39,342 bases of DNA from Candidatus Sumerlaeota bacterium (GTDB lineage: Bacteria > Sumerlaeota > Sumerlaeia > JADFCW01): positions 1 through 39,342 of the forward strand of contig JADFCW010000019.1 of the NCBI GenBank assembly GCA_017161705.1, read 5' to 3'. Below the pieces are notes generated by a model. It saw only the letters and a list, made by a program, of their open reading frames with translations. It did no database searches and was not told the origin of the DNA. How positions within the stretch are numbered: position 1 is the stretch's first letter; every line of letters begins with the position of its first letter. Shown here one piece after another: positions 9,353 to 16,403 of the stretch. The position numbers and the translations under genes were made by a program.

Positions 9353-10216
9353 ATGGAAATCACGGGTTCGACCCGGATTGTGGGGGTGATCGGTTGGCCG
9401 CTGACCTATACGCTGTCGCCGGTCATGCATAATGCGGCGCTGGAGAAACTGGGGCTGAATTTCGTTTATGTGGCGTTTCCCGTGCGGCCCGAGCATGTCC
9501 TCGACGCCGTGCGCGGACTTCGCGCCTGCGGGGTTCGCGGCCTCAATGTAACGATTCCCCACAAGGAACGCGTACTCGAACTGATAGATGAACTGTCGGT
9601 CGAAGCGCAGGCCGTCGGTGCCGTCAACACCATCCGGATGGACAGCGGCCGAATGTGGGGCGGCAACACCGACGTGTATGGATTTACCCAGGCGCTGCGC
9701 GACGTCGGATTCACCCTCGCAGGCAAACGCGTGGCTATTGCCGGCGCCGGCGGCGCTGCCCGTGCCATTGCCGCCGCCGCCCTGCTCGAAGGCGCAACCG
9801 CCGTGGCACTGTGGGACATCGTGCCTGGACGCGCCGAGAAGATTGTGGCCGACTTCCAACAGGCGCCGCTTCCCCATCGCCTTCTGGCCGCCTGCAACAC
9901 CGAGGAAGACCGTCGCACGGCTTTGGCCCGATGTCATCTGCTGGTGAACGCCTCGCCCGTCGGAATGAAACCGGACGATCCGGCACCTGTGGATGTTTCG
10001 CTGCTGCCCGAAGGGTGCATGGTGTTCGATTCGGTCTATAACGTGGCGGAAACCGCGTTGATGCGGCAGGCGCGGGCGCGCGGCCTGCAAGCCCTCGGCG
10101 GCCTGACCATGCTGGTGCATCAGGGCGCACGGTCCTTTGAAATCTGGTTTGGCGCCAGGCCCGATACGGACCTGATGCTGGAACGGATTCGGGAAAAACT
10201 GCATAGCGGAAAGTAG
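9353..10216 (+). CDS. aroE: Shikimate dehydrogenase
   Basis: NADPH-dependent reduction of 3-dehydroshikimate to shikimate in aromatic amino acid synthesis, cytosolic. Substrate-binding and catalytic segments are clear: SPVMHNAAL, NVTIPHKE with the catalytic lysine, GAVNTI, and GNTDVYGF with the catalytic aspartate. The Rossmann motif GAGGAARAIAAAAL follows. Length is 287 residues, standard for AroE. AGGAG lies upstream of both a TTG at 9344 (only 3 bases away) and the ATG at 9353 (12 bases away); the ATG is chosen, but the three-residue difference is not settled. The gene begins 19 bases after the prepilin peptidase stop, so the two may be co-transcribed. Confidence 0.94.
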   Translation: MEITGSTRIVGVIGWPLTYTLSPVMHNAALEKLGLNFVYVAFPVRPEHVLDAVRGLRACGVRGLNVTIPHKERVLELIDELSVEAQAVGAVNTIRMDSGRMWGGNTDVYGFTQALRDVGFTLAGKRVAIAGAGGAARAIAAAALLEGATAVALWDIVPGRAEKIVADFQQAPLPHRLLAACNTEEDRRTALARCHLLVNASPVGMKPDDPAPVDVSLLPEGCMVFDSVYNVAETALMRQARARGLQALGGLTMLVHQGARSFEIWFGARPDTDLMLERIREKLHSGK

Positions 10217-10254
10217 ATTCTCACATTCTCTTTTGATGATGATCGCTCATCGTG

Positions 10255-10350
10255 CAAACTTCAGTTTGCCGTTCGTAGTTCAAACTTTAGTTTGCCGTTC
10301 GTAGTTCAAACTTCAGTTTGCCGTTCGTAGTTCAAACTTCAGTTTGCCGT
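10255..10350. repeat. 26-bp tandem repeat, 3.7 copies, each with a palindromic core
   Basis: Units begin at 10255, 10281, 10307 and 10333 (the last is 18 bases). They are identical except for one base in unit 2. Each contains CAAACT-TC-AGTTTG, a perfect six-base inverted repeat, followed by GCCGTTCGTAGTT. Related single copies lie near 15.2 kb. The array follows the aroE stop, so it may act in RNA processing or termination; that is inference. Confidence 0.85.
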
Positions 10351-10543
10351 GTTTCCCTTTACTTCAGTGAGGCTTTCGACTCACAACCAATACAAAAGAA
10401 CGATCCCACCGTAGGTGGAAGAACTTACGGTAAGATAAAGTCCCAGCTCCAGACATCTTAAATTTCACAAGGAATAGCAGTCTTTTTTCTGCAAGAAAAT
10501 CAAAAACATACAACGTGCTGGGAATTTGCGTTCCCAACTTGCT
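10351..10543. other. Non-coding gap rich in short palindromes upstream of the hydrolase
   Basis: No gene is supported. Three perfect palindromes stand close together: CCACC-GTA-GGTGG (10406-10418), CTTAC-G-GTAAG (10424-10434), and TGGGAA with TTCCCA around a six-base loop (10519-10536). The last ends 7 bases before the hydrolase start codon and could mask ribosome access. Confidence 0.5.
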
Positions 10544-11221
10544 ATGGCGCCCGAACCCACCCTGGTGTTTTTCTCCGGTCTGGCCGCCGACCAGCGGCTT
10601 CTGGCGGCACAACGCGCCCTGCCGTGGCCGGTTGAGGTCGTTCCATGGATTCGGCCGCAGCCGCGCGAAACGCTGTCCAGCTATGCCGAGCGGATGGTCG
10701 AGCACATTCACGCGCCGTCGCCGTATTTCCTCGGCGGCGTTTCGCTGGGCGGCATGATCGCCCTCGAAGTCAGCCGCTGGACCCGCCCGCAAGCCGTATT
10801 TCTGATCGCCAGCGCGCCGTCGGCCCGCGGAATCGCGCCGCTTTGGCGCTCGGTCGGTCGGCTCGTGGGCCTGATGCCGTTGCCTTTGTTTGGTGCCGGC
10901 CTCGCGCTGCTGAAACCGTTCTCGCCGGCCATGCGCGAACTGCGGGGCGAGCATTTGGAACGGGTTCGGGAGATGAGCCGCGATGCGTCGCCTCAGTTTG
11001 TGCGCTGGGCGTGCCGCGCGGCAACAACGTGGACAGGCGTGGACCTGCCCCATGCCCCTGTTTTCCATATCCACGGCGACCGCGACCGGGTGATGCCGCT
11101 GCGGCGGCTCAAACCCGATTATATCGTGCGCGGCGGCGGCCACATGATCGTAATGACCCACGCCGAGGAAGTGAACCGCTACCTCGCGGACCGGGTTCGG
11201 GCCATTTTGCAAAAACTGTAA
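10544..11221 (+). CDS. Alpha/beta-fold hydrolase
   Basis: A 225-residue cytosolic hydrolase of the alpha/beta fold. The nucleophile elbow is GVSLGG near residue 74, the acid is in HGDRDRV, and the catalytic histidine is in GGGHMIV near the C-terminus, so the Ser-Asp-His triad is complete. It is short, with a small helical cap, and the substrate is not predictable. The ATG at 10544 is chosen, giving MAPEPTLVFFSG at the first strand; a TTG at 10526 is in frame but lies inside the palindrome described upstream. There is no good Shine-Dalgarno sequence, which is odd for this window. Confidence 0.8.
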   Translation: MAPEPTLVFFSGLAADQRLLAAQRALPWPVEVVPWIRPQPRETLSSYAERMVEHIHAPSPYFLGGVSLGGMIALEVSRWTRPQAVFLIASAPSARGIAPLWRSVGRLVGLMPLPLFGAGLALLKPFSPAMRELRGEHLERVREMSRDASPQFVRWACRAATTWTGVDLPHAPVFHIHGDRDRVMPLRRLKPDYIVRGGGHMIVMTHAEEVNRYLADRVRAILQKL

Positions 11222-11361
11222 TGCCCTTGCGGGCAACACAGCAGGATTCGCGGGACTTGTGTGTGTCTCCTGGCCAAGAAACTTTCGCCCTAAAAATCCT
11301 GTGAACCCTGTCCGGGATTTCCGCTTTCTTTCCAAACCGTTGAACGCTTGGGGTTGGCAAC

Positions 11362-12492
11362 GTGCGGAAACGCAAAACAAAGCCGTATGCGACGCAAGAC
11401 CCCGCTCTGCCGCAAGGTCTAACCGGCTGGATAGACCGAAACCAGCGGCATTTTCGTCGCGCGCTCCTGGCCTGGTTCCGGCGCCATGCGCGCGACCTGC
11501 CCTGGCGGCGCACGCGCGATCCTTACCGCATCTGGCTTTCCGAGATCATGCTGCAACAAACCCGCGTCGGTACGGTGGTCCCTTATTATCGGCGTTTTCT
11601 GAAAGCCTTCCCGACGGTGAAGGCTTTAGCCGCTGCCCCGCTGGACCGCGTCCTTAAACTTTGGGAAGGACTGGGCTACTATAGCCGCGCGCGGAACCTT
11701 CACCGTGCCGCACAGGCGATCGCAGGCGAGCGGGGCGACCTATTCCCCCGGTCCGCGGCCGAATGGCAGCATCTGCCCGGCGTCGGCCGCTACACCGCCG
11801 CGGCCATTGCCAGCATTGCATTCGGCGAGCGGGCGGCCGTGCTCGACGGCAATGTGCGGCGCGTGCTGATCCGGCTGTTCGCACTGGACCGGCCGCCGGC
11901 AGCACCACGCACAACTCGGCTTCTCTGGGCGATGGCCGAAGCGCTAGTTCCCCTGTCACGACCGGGCGATTTCAATCAGGCCATGATGGAACTGGGCGCG
12001 CGGGTTTGCACGCCGCGCAATCCGCATTGCGGCCTCTGCCCCGTTCGAGGTCTTTGCGAGGCGCGAAAATCCGGCCGCCAAAATGATCTGCCCTTGCGGC
12101 CGGCGAAAAAGCTATTGCCTCACTACCATATTGTTGCGGCGGCAATCCGCAAGCGCGGACGCTATCTTCTGGGCCGGCGGCGTCCCGATGAGATGCTGGG
12201 CGGGCTGTGGGAATTTCCCGGCGGGAAAGTGGAAAAGGGCGAAACGCACGAACAAGCGCTGCGGCGGGAAATCCGGGAAGAGATGGGCATCGAGATCGCC
12301 GTCGAACGCCATGTCGCATCCGTCCGCCACGCTTACTCGCATTTTGCCATCACGCTGCACGTCTATCTGTGCACTCTGGTCGCCGGCCGGCCGACCCCTC
12401 GGCATCACACGGCTCTTGCGTGGGTTGCGCCCTCCCAATTCGATCGCTATGCGTTTCCCGGCGCCGACCGCAAGTTTCTCCACTTGCTATAA
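11362..12492 (+). CDS. mutY: A/G-specific adenine DNA glycosylase with an intact C-terminal Nudix domain
   Basis: Removes adenine mispaired with 8-oxoguanine. The helix-hairpin-helix glycosylase core has catalytic Glu61 (SEIMLQQTR), the hairpin LPGVGRYTA and Asp162 (VLDGNV). The iron-sulfur ligands are C216, C223, C226 and C232, spaced C-x6-C-x2-C-x5-C. Residues 250-376 form a MutT-like domain with a complete Nudix box, EFPGGKVEKGE then RREIREEMG (residues about 288-310). In many MutY proteins this domain only recognises 8-oxoG and has lost the catalytic box; here the glutamates are kept, so a second activity on oxidised nucleotides is possible. Translation starts at GTG 11362, with GGGG 8 bases upstream. 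Confidence 0.95.
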   Translation: MRKRKTKPYATQDPALPQGLTGWIDRNQRHFRRALLAWFRRHARDLPWRRTRDPYRIWLSEIMLQQTRVGTVVPYYRRFLKAFPTVKALAAAPLDRVLKLWEGLGYYSRARNLHRAAQAIAGERGDLFPRSAAEWQHLPGVGRYTAAAIASIAFGERAAVLDGNVRRVLIRLFALDRPPAAPRTTRLLWAMAEALVPLSRPGDFNQAMMELGARVCTPRNPHCGLCPVRGLCEARKSGRQNDLPLRPAKKLLPHYHIVAAAIRKRGRYLLGRRRPDEMLGGLWEFPGGKVEKGETHEQALRREIREEMGIEIAVERHVASVRHAYSHFAITLHVYLCTLVAGRPTPRHHTALAWVAPSQFDRYAFPGADRKFLHLL

Positions 12493-12501
12493 GGGGCAGC
12501 G

Positions 12502-12645
12502 TTACGCTTCCGGAAAATCCGGCTTGATGCGCCGGCGGCAAAGACGGCGCGACCGTTCCTTTTTCGCGTCGCGTTCGACCTTCGGCGCCTTCGGCGGCAA
12601 AGGGATGCGCGGCTTGGGCGCGCGAGGCTGTCTGTTTCGAGGCAT
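12502..12645 (-). CDS. Possible small basic, proline-rich protein
   Basis: A 47-residue ORF convergent with mutY. It begins MPRNRQPRAPKPRIPLPPK and ends with a very basic stretch (KKERSRRLCRRRIKPDF). GGAGG and CAGG lie 12 and about 8 bases before the ATG. The composition (about one third Arg/Lys, many Pro) resembles small nucleic-acid-binding or ribosome-associated proteins. The length is so short that chance is a real alternative. I recognise no family. Confidence 0.3.
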   Translation of the reverse strand: MPRNRQPRAPKPRIPLPPKAPKVERDAKKERSRRLCRRRIKPDFPEA

Positions 12646-13081
12646 GGGAAATGCCTGCCTCCGTTCCATCATGCGACGCGGCGGCAGGCCAACAGCCGAG
12701 GAAGATGCACCGCCGGATTGACTTCTTCTCCCAAAAAGGGCGCGATCTCACGGCGAAAGATTCCAGGGCCGCCGCAAAAGCGAGAGCAAGGGGTGGTCTT
12801 GCGATGAACCAGGGCCGCAAAGCGGCAGCATGGCTGCCGCAGTCCAAAATGTCTGCGTCGCAGACTCCAAATACTGCAAAGCAGAAGTCCGTGGCTTTTG
12901 AGTTCGGCAGCCGTGCTGCCGCTGTTGCCCGACAAGGTTCGACCCATCGTATGCGGGCTATAGCCATAACCAATCGCAGGATGCCCAAACACGGCATGCT
13001 CCATCGAGGTGCCTGGATTTTGGCTGGATCTTGAAACGAAAGAGGCTCAAAAGCAACGATGCCGTTGTGGAGCACCTGCCA
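12646..13081. other. Non-coding island between the small basic ORF and the permease gene
   Basis: No convincing gene. The middle is occupied by the hairpin repeat cluster at 12822-12921; translations of this stretch give the low-complexity Ala-rich products expected from that repeat. The rest shows nothing I can name. Confidence 0.5.
12822..12921. repeat. GCGGCAGC hairpin repeat cluster, copy 1
   Basis: Starts with GCGGCAGC-ATG-GCTGCCGC (12822-12840) and ends with CGGCAGC-CGT-GCTGCCG (12905-12921), each a perfect inverted repeat with a 3-base loop. Between them are AGTCCAAAATGT, the palindrome GTCTGCG-T-CGCAGAC and a CTGC/GCAG stem. The same outer hairpins and the AGTCCAAA tail recur at 17910-18000. 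Confidence 0.75.
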
Positions 13082-14113
13082 TTACGCCCGCCGCCGGTGG
13101 CGCAGGCTGTCGTAAAGGGCTGCGGCCACAATCGCCGCCCCGATGATGATCCGCTGTGTGATGGCGTCCACGCCCACCGTGTTCAAGCCGTTGTTCAGGA
13201 TCGCCATGATCAGCGCGCCGATGGCCGTGCCCAGAACCGACCCCTCGCCGCCCAGCAGACTGGTGCCGCCGATCACCACCGCCGCAATCGCATAGAGCTC
13301 ATAGGCCTCGCCGGCCAGATAGCTGCCCTCCGACAGCCGCACCCAATAGACCATGCCTGCCAGCGCCGCGCACAAACCTGAAATCGCGAACGCGGCGATC
13401 CGCACACGGTGAACCGGCACGCCCGACAGCCGGCTCGCCTCCGCGTTTCCCCCTGTCGCATAAACGTACCGTCCGAATCGCGTCCTGCTCAGAACAAACC
13501 ACGCCACCGCCACGGCGGCCAGCGAGACTGTGATCGGCAGCAGATAGCGGATGGTTCCCGAGCACGCCAGACGCTGCGGCACCTTGCCGCTGATCAGATA
13601 CGCCAGTCCGCGCGCAACCAGAAACATGCCCAGCGTCACGATGAACGACTGCACGCGACCCCACACCGTGATTGCGCCGTTGATCCAGCCGCCCCCCACG
13701 CCGGCCGCAAGACATGCCAGCGCGGCCGTGCCATAAGCGACCGTCGGCGACACCCCTTCGCCCAGCAGCGCGCGCGCCGTCACCACAAACACTACATTGC
13801 ACAGTGCCAGGAGCGATCCGACCGACAAGTCAATGCCCGCCACCAATATGACAAACGTCATCCCGACGCCAAGGATCAGATTGATCGCGCCCTGCTCGAT
13901 GATCAGGCGCTGATTGTGCCAGTTGACGGCATAGCGGCCATCGGCTTCCTCGACCAGAAGAAAAATGGGTGCGCGCAGCCGCCACTGCGAAAGGTGCCAG
14001 AAGTTCCCGCCCCAGTCGAGCGCCGACAAACCGGTCAAAATCACGTAGATCGCGGCCATCACCGCGAGCAGCGGAAGCAAGCGCCGAAATTCGGATGTGC
14101 CGGCTGATTTCAT
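13082..14113 (-). CDS. RbsC-type sugar ABC transporter permease
   Basis: A 343-residue inner-membrane permease of the ribose/xylose/galactose family (BPD_transp_2). About ten hydrophobic helices are visible. Family signatures include INLILGVGMTFVILVAGIDLSVGS in the first third (conserved G-IDLSVGS core), AITVWGRVQSFIVTLG, and GGTSLLGGEGSVLGTAIGAL near the end. The start at 14113 (MKSAGTSEF) is chosen because the upstream extension only translates a hairpin repeat. Neither an ATPase nor a sugar-binding protein is encoded beside it, which is unusual for this family. A sugar phosphate isomerase gene lies immediately upstream on the same strand. Confidence 0.88.
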   Translation of the reverse strand: MKSAGTSEFRRLLPLLAVMAAIYVILTGLSALDWGGNFWHLSQWRLRAPIFLLVEEADGRYAVNWHNQRLIIEQGAINLILGVGMTFVILVAGIDLSVGSLLALCNVVFVVTARALLGEGVSPTVAYGTAALACLAAGVGGGWINGAITVWGRVQSFIVTLGMFLVARGLAYLISGKVPQRLACSGTIRYLLPITVSLAAVAVAWFVLSRTRFGRYVYATGGNAEASRLSGVPVHRVRIAAFAISGLCAALAGMVYWVRLSEGSYLAGEAYELYAIAAVVIGGTSLLGGEGSVLGTAIGALIMAILNNGLNTVGVDAITQRIIIGAAIVAAALYDSLRHRRRA

Positions 14114-14138
14114 GGCAGACGCTGCAACAATAAGGATA

Positions 14139-14170
14139 GGACGGATAGGTCGGATTGGACCTATCCGTCC
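14139..14170. repeat. Perfect 13-bp-stem hairpin between isomerase and permease genes
   Basis: GGACGGATAGGTC at 14139-14151 pairs exactly with GACCTATCCGTCC at 14158-14170 around a six-base loop. The arms are built from the 9-base-period GTCC/GGAC units seen elsewhere in the window. It lies 32 bases after the isomerase stop and 25 bases before the permease start. No T-run follows, so it is not a classical terminator; it could protect or process the mRNA. Confidence 0.7.
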
Positions 14171-14202
14171 CAAAGGTTGTGTTTTGCCTCAATCCAGCGC
14201 GC

Positions 14203-15087
14203 CTACTTGCCCATCTTGCGCAAGTTCTCGAGGCAGCGCCTCACATCGCCCAAGGGGTCTGGTCCGCCGCGCTCATGCTCGACGATATACCACTCGGTGC
14301 CGCCTTTTTCGCAGAGAGCAAACACCTCGTCCCACTTCACGTCGCCCTCGCCGATCACCGCGGTTTTCGGTCCGCCGGCTTCCTTGAGGTGAATCGTGGT
14401 CGAACGGCCGGGGAATTTGCGCAGCACCGCATACGGATCGCCGCCGCCTTCCAGACAATTGCCGATGTCCAATTGCATAACCACCTCTTTGTTTGTGGCG
14501 CCAAAGAAAATATCCCAGGGCGTCTCGTCGCCGATCTTCTTGAAGTCGCCCCCGTGGGCATGGTAGCCGACCAACATGCCGTCGGCTTTGACCTTCTCCG
14601 CCAGCTCGTTGAACAGCTTGGCGGTCTCCAGCCAGGTTTCTTTCGAGGCCGCGCGCTCCTTCGGCATACTCGGAACGATGAGGTATTTGTTGCCCAGAAT
14701 CTTGTTGAACTCGACCGTCCCCTTGAGATTGTCGCCCAGAAGGGTGGACAGGGCGGTGTGCGTGCCGCAGCAAACCAGGCCGTTGTCGTCCATGAGTTTG
14801 CGCAGCTCTTTGGCGTCGCGGCCGTAATAGCCGGCATATTCGACGCCCGCATAGCCCATCTTGGCCACCGCCGCCAAAACGCCCGGGAGGTCTTTGGCGC
14901 ATTGCTCGCGCACCGAATACAGCTGCAGCCCGATAGGGATTTTCTTGCTTTTCCTGCCGGCTTCTTTCTTGCCCTTGCCGACCCGGGCGGCCTCGGCTTC
15001 GCGCGCGAGCACTGTCGCGGCGGTCAAACCTGCCGCACCGATCTTGAAAAAACTGCGTCGGGAGATTCCTGGATTGGAAAGTTCCAT
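14203..15087 (-). CDS. Tat-exported sugar phosphate isomerase/epimerase
   Basis: A 294-residue xylose-isomerase-like TIM-barrel protein. The N-terminus carries a twin-arginine signal (SRRSFFKIGAAG, residues 9-20) followed by an alanine-rich stretch and a basic linker. The barrel begins at IPIGLQLYSVRE, and metal-binding positions typical of the family appear in VEYAGYYG, YHAHGGDF, MQLDIGN, IHLKEAG and VEHERGG. The ATG at 15087 is preferred: AGGAG lies 9 bases upstream, whereas a GTG two codons earlier is only 3 bases from it. The substrate is probably a sugar or polyol. Such Tat-exported isomerases commonly accompany Gfo/Idh oxidoreductases in these bacteria, and one is encoded at 16404. Confidence 0.88.
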   Translation of the reverse strand: MELSNPGISRRSFFKIGAAGLTAATVLAREAEAARVGKGKKEAGRKSKKIPIGLQLYSVREQCAKDLPGVLAAVAKMGYAGVEYAGYYGRDAKELRKLMDDNGLVCCGTHTALSTLLGDNLKGTVEFNKILGNKYLIVPSMPKERAASKETWLETAKLFNELAEKVKADGMLVGYHAHGGDFKKIGDETPWDIFFGATNKEVVMQLDIGNCLEGGGDPYAVLRKFPGRSTTIHLKEAGGPKTAVIGEGDVKWDEVFALCEKGGTEWYIVEHERGGPDPLGDVRRCLENLRKMGK

Positions 15088-15161
15088 GATCACGGACTCC
15101 TTTCTATTTGGAATGGAGGCATTTCAGCCATTCGTTCACATCCGCCCGCGCGACTGCCTGG

Positions 15162-15285
15162 GTTCGCAGCTCGAACTTCAGTTTGCTGTGTCATTGGCTC
15201 GCTTCAGTGCGTCTTTCCTCTCGCGGCCGATGCAAAACGAAAACGCTTTCGCGCGGGATTGACCTCCGGCAAACTGACATTTGAG
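15162..15285. repeat. Inverted pair of dispersed copies of the 26-bp repeat
   Basis: GTTCGCAGCTCGAACTTCAG starting at 15162 continues into TTTGCTGTGT and matches the last unit of the array at 10.3 kb in about 26 of 30 positions; similarity continues to about 15215. At 15267-15285 CGGCAAACTGACATTTGAG is a reverse-complement copy. The two copies face each other and could form a long hairpin in this intergenic region. Confidence 0.55.
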
Positions 15286-15315
15286 ATACATGCCGTTTGT
15301 GTTCCACTCCCACCA

Positions 15316-16227
15316 CTATGGCAACTCCACGTTCTCAAAGACAAACGGCACCGCCACCGTCTCCACTGCGCCGAAAACCGCCGCCCGCATTTCCAGCGGC
15401 CCGGTGGGATTGCCAAAACCGAATTCCACCTGCAACTGCCCGACGCCGTTGGTTACCTCCTGCCGACGGCTGACGGAATTGGGCACGAGCCGTTCGCCTT
15501 GCGGGTTGAAAAAGTCAAAGTCGCCCAGCCGCCGAACATCCCCCGACGCCTCCAGAGTAACCATGCCGCCGGCCGCCCGGATCACTTTCAAGGTTACTGC
15601 CTGCCCGTCGCCGAGGTCCAGCGCTGTCCCGACCAGCGCCTCGATATCGGGAAACCGGCGTTCTTTCATCTCGCCAATCTGAACGGCGATCTTGCCCTCG
15701 ACGCGGCGCAGCATTTTCGCCCCCGGTGCGGGAAGACCCAGATGCGCCGTCACCGCCGCCGTCGTCCCGCCGGTCTGCTCCGGAATAGCAACCGCCACCC
15801 GAACCTCGCGGCCCTTGGCCGGCCGCAAGGCAGTTACGCCAACCGACGCAGCGGCGGACGCTGTGGTCTGAACCTTGATCGAGCGGCTGACCGACTCCGT
15901 GACGGTTGCCCCCTCGGAAACAGCCTTCCGCGTTGTCCGTGTCACGGACGTCAGAACCGGTACCGAGGCCCCTGTGTCGTCGAGGGCCCGAAGAATCTCG
16001 ATTTCGCCGACACTGCGAATCCGCCGGCCGTCGGTTACGCGCACCACCAGCGCCAAATCCACGCCGGGCGTTTGTAATTCGGTAACTTCCGGTTGCGGCA
16101 CAGCCGCAGCTTTCGCGCGAATGACGGACACCCCGCTCAGGGCAACCTGAACGGGCGGCTGCGCATCCGCGGCAAAAAACAGCGCGCTTATCGCAATGAT
16201 CATCGAGCGACTGGGCATTTTTTTCAT
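15316..16227 (-). CDS. Secreted protein of unknown function
   Basis: A 303-residue protein with a signal peptide (SRSMIIAISALFFAADA) and no family that I recognise. The mature part is beta-strand-rich with a Ser/Thr/Val-rich centre (about residues 95-135) and a C-terminal half that repeatedly reads like short immunoglobulin-type strands (LGLPAPGAKMLRRVEGKI, GQLQVEFGFGNPTGPLEM). No catalytic motif or cysteine pairs are seen. The ATG at 16227 has GGAGGG 5-6 bases upstream; the longer open frame is not needed. It is divergent from the Gfo/Idh gene and upstream of the isomerase gene on the same strand, so an outer-envelope or extracellular binding role is possible but unproven. Confidence 0.65.
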   Translation of the reverse strand: MKKMPSRSMIIAISALFFAADAQPPVQVALSGVSVIRAKAAAVPQPEVTELQTPGVDLALVVRVTDGRRIRSVGEIEILRALDDTGASVPVLTSVTRTTRKAVSEGATVTESVSRSIKVQTTASAAASVGVTALRPAKGREVRVAVAIPEQTGGTTAAVTAHLGLPAPGAKMLRRVEGKIAVQIGEMKERRFPDIEALVGTALDLGDGQAVTLKVIRAAGGMVTLEASGDVRRLGDFDFFNPQGERLVPNSVSRRQEVTNGVGQLQVEFGFGNPTGPLEMRAAVFGAVETVAVPFVFENVELP

Positions 16228-16403
16228 GGCGACCCTCCGTTGCCTTGCTAGCAGCGGAAATGCTGGACGGCGCCCGGCCGGCGCGTCAAGTCCCAAGCGC
16301 GATCCAAATTGTGGGAAATGGATTGACAGAAAGGCCGCACAGGGTTTTGGTTCCGAAGGGTCGTCAGCGGGAAAGACTCTTCTGACAGCGGAGGTGCAGG
16401 ACA

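Noticed and set aside
10255-10350. CRISPR array
   Set aside because: The 26-base units are directly adjacent with no variable spacers, and no cas genes are in the window.
12651-13034. Plus-strand 127-residue ORF as a gene
   Set aside because: Its translation is the low-complexity product of the GCGGCAGC hairpin cluster, with no ribosome site.
12350-13075. Minus-strand 241-residue ORF as a gene
   Set aside because: It runs through the hairpin repeat and antisense to mutY; its composition is that of a shadow frame.
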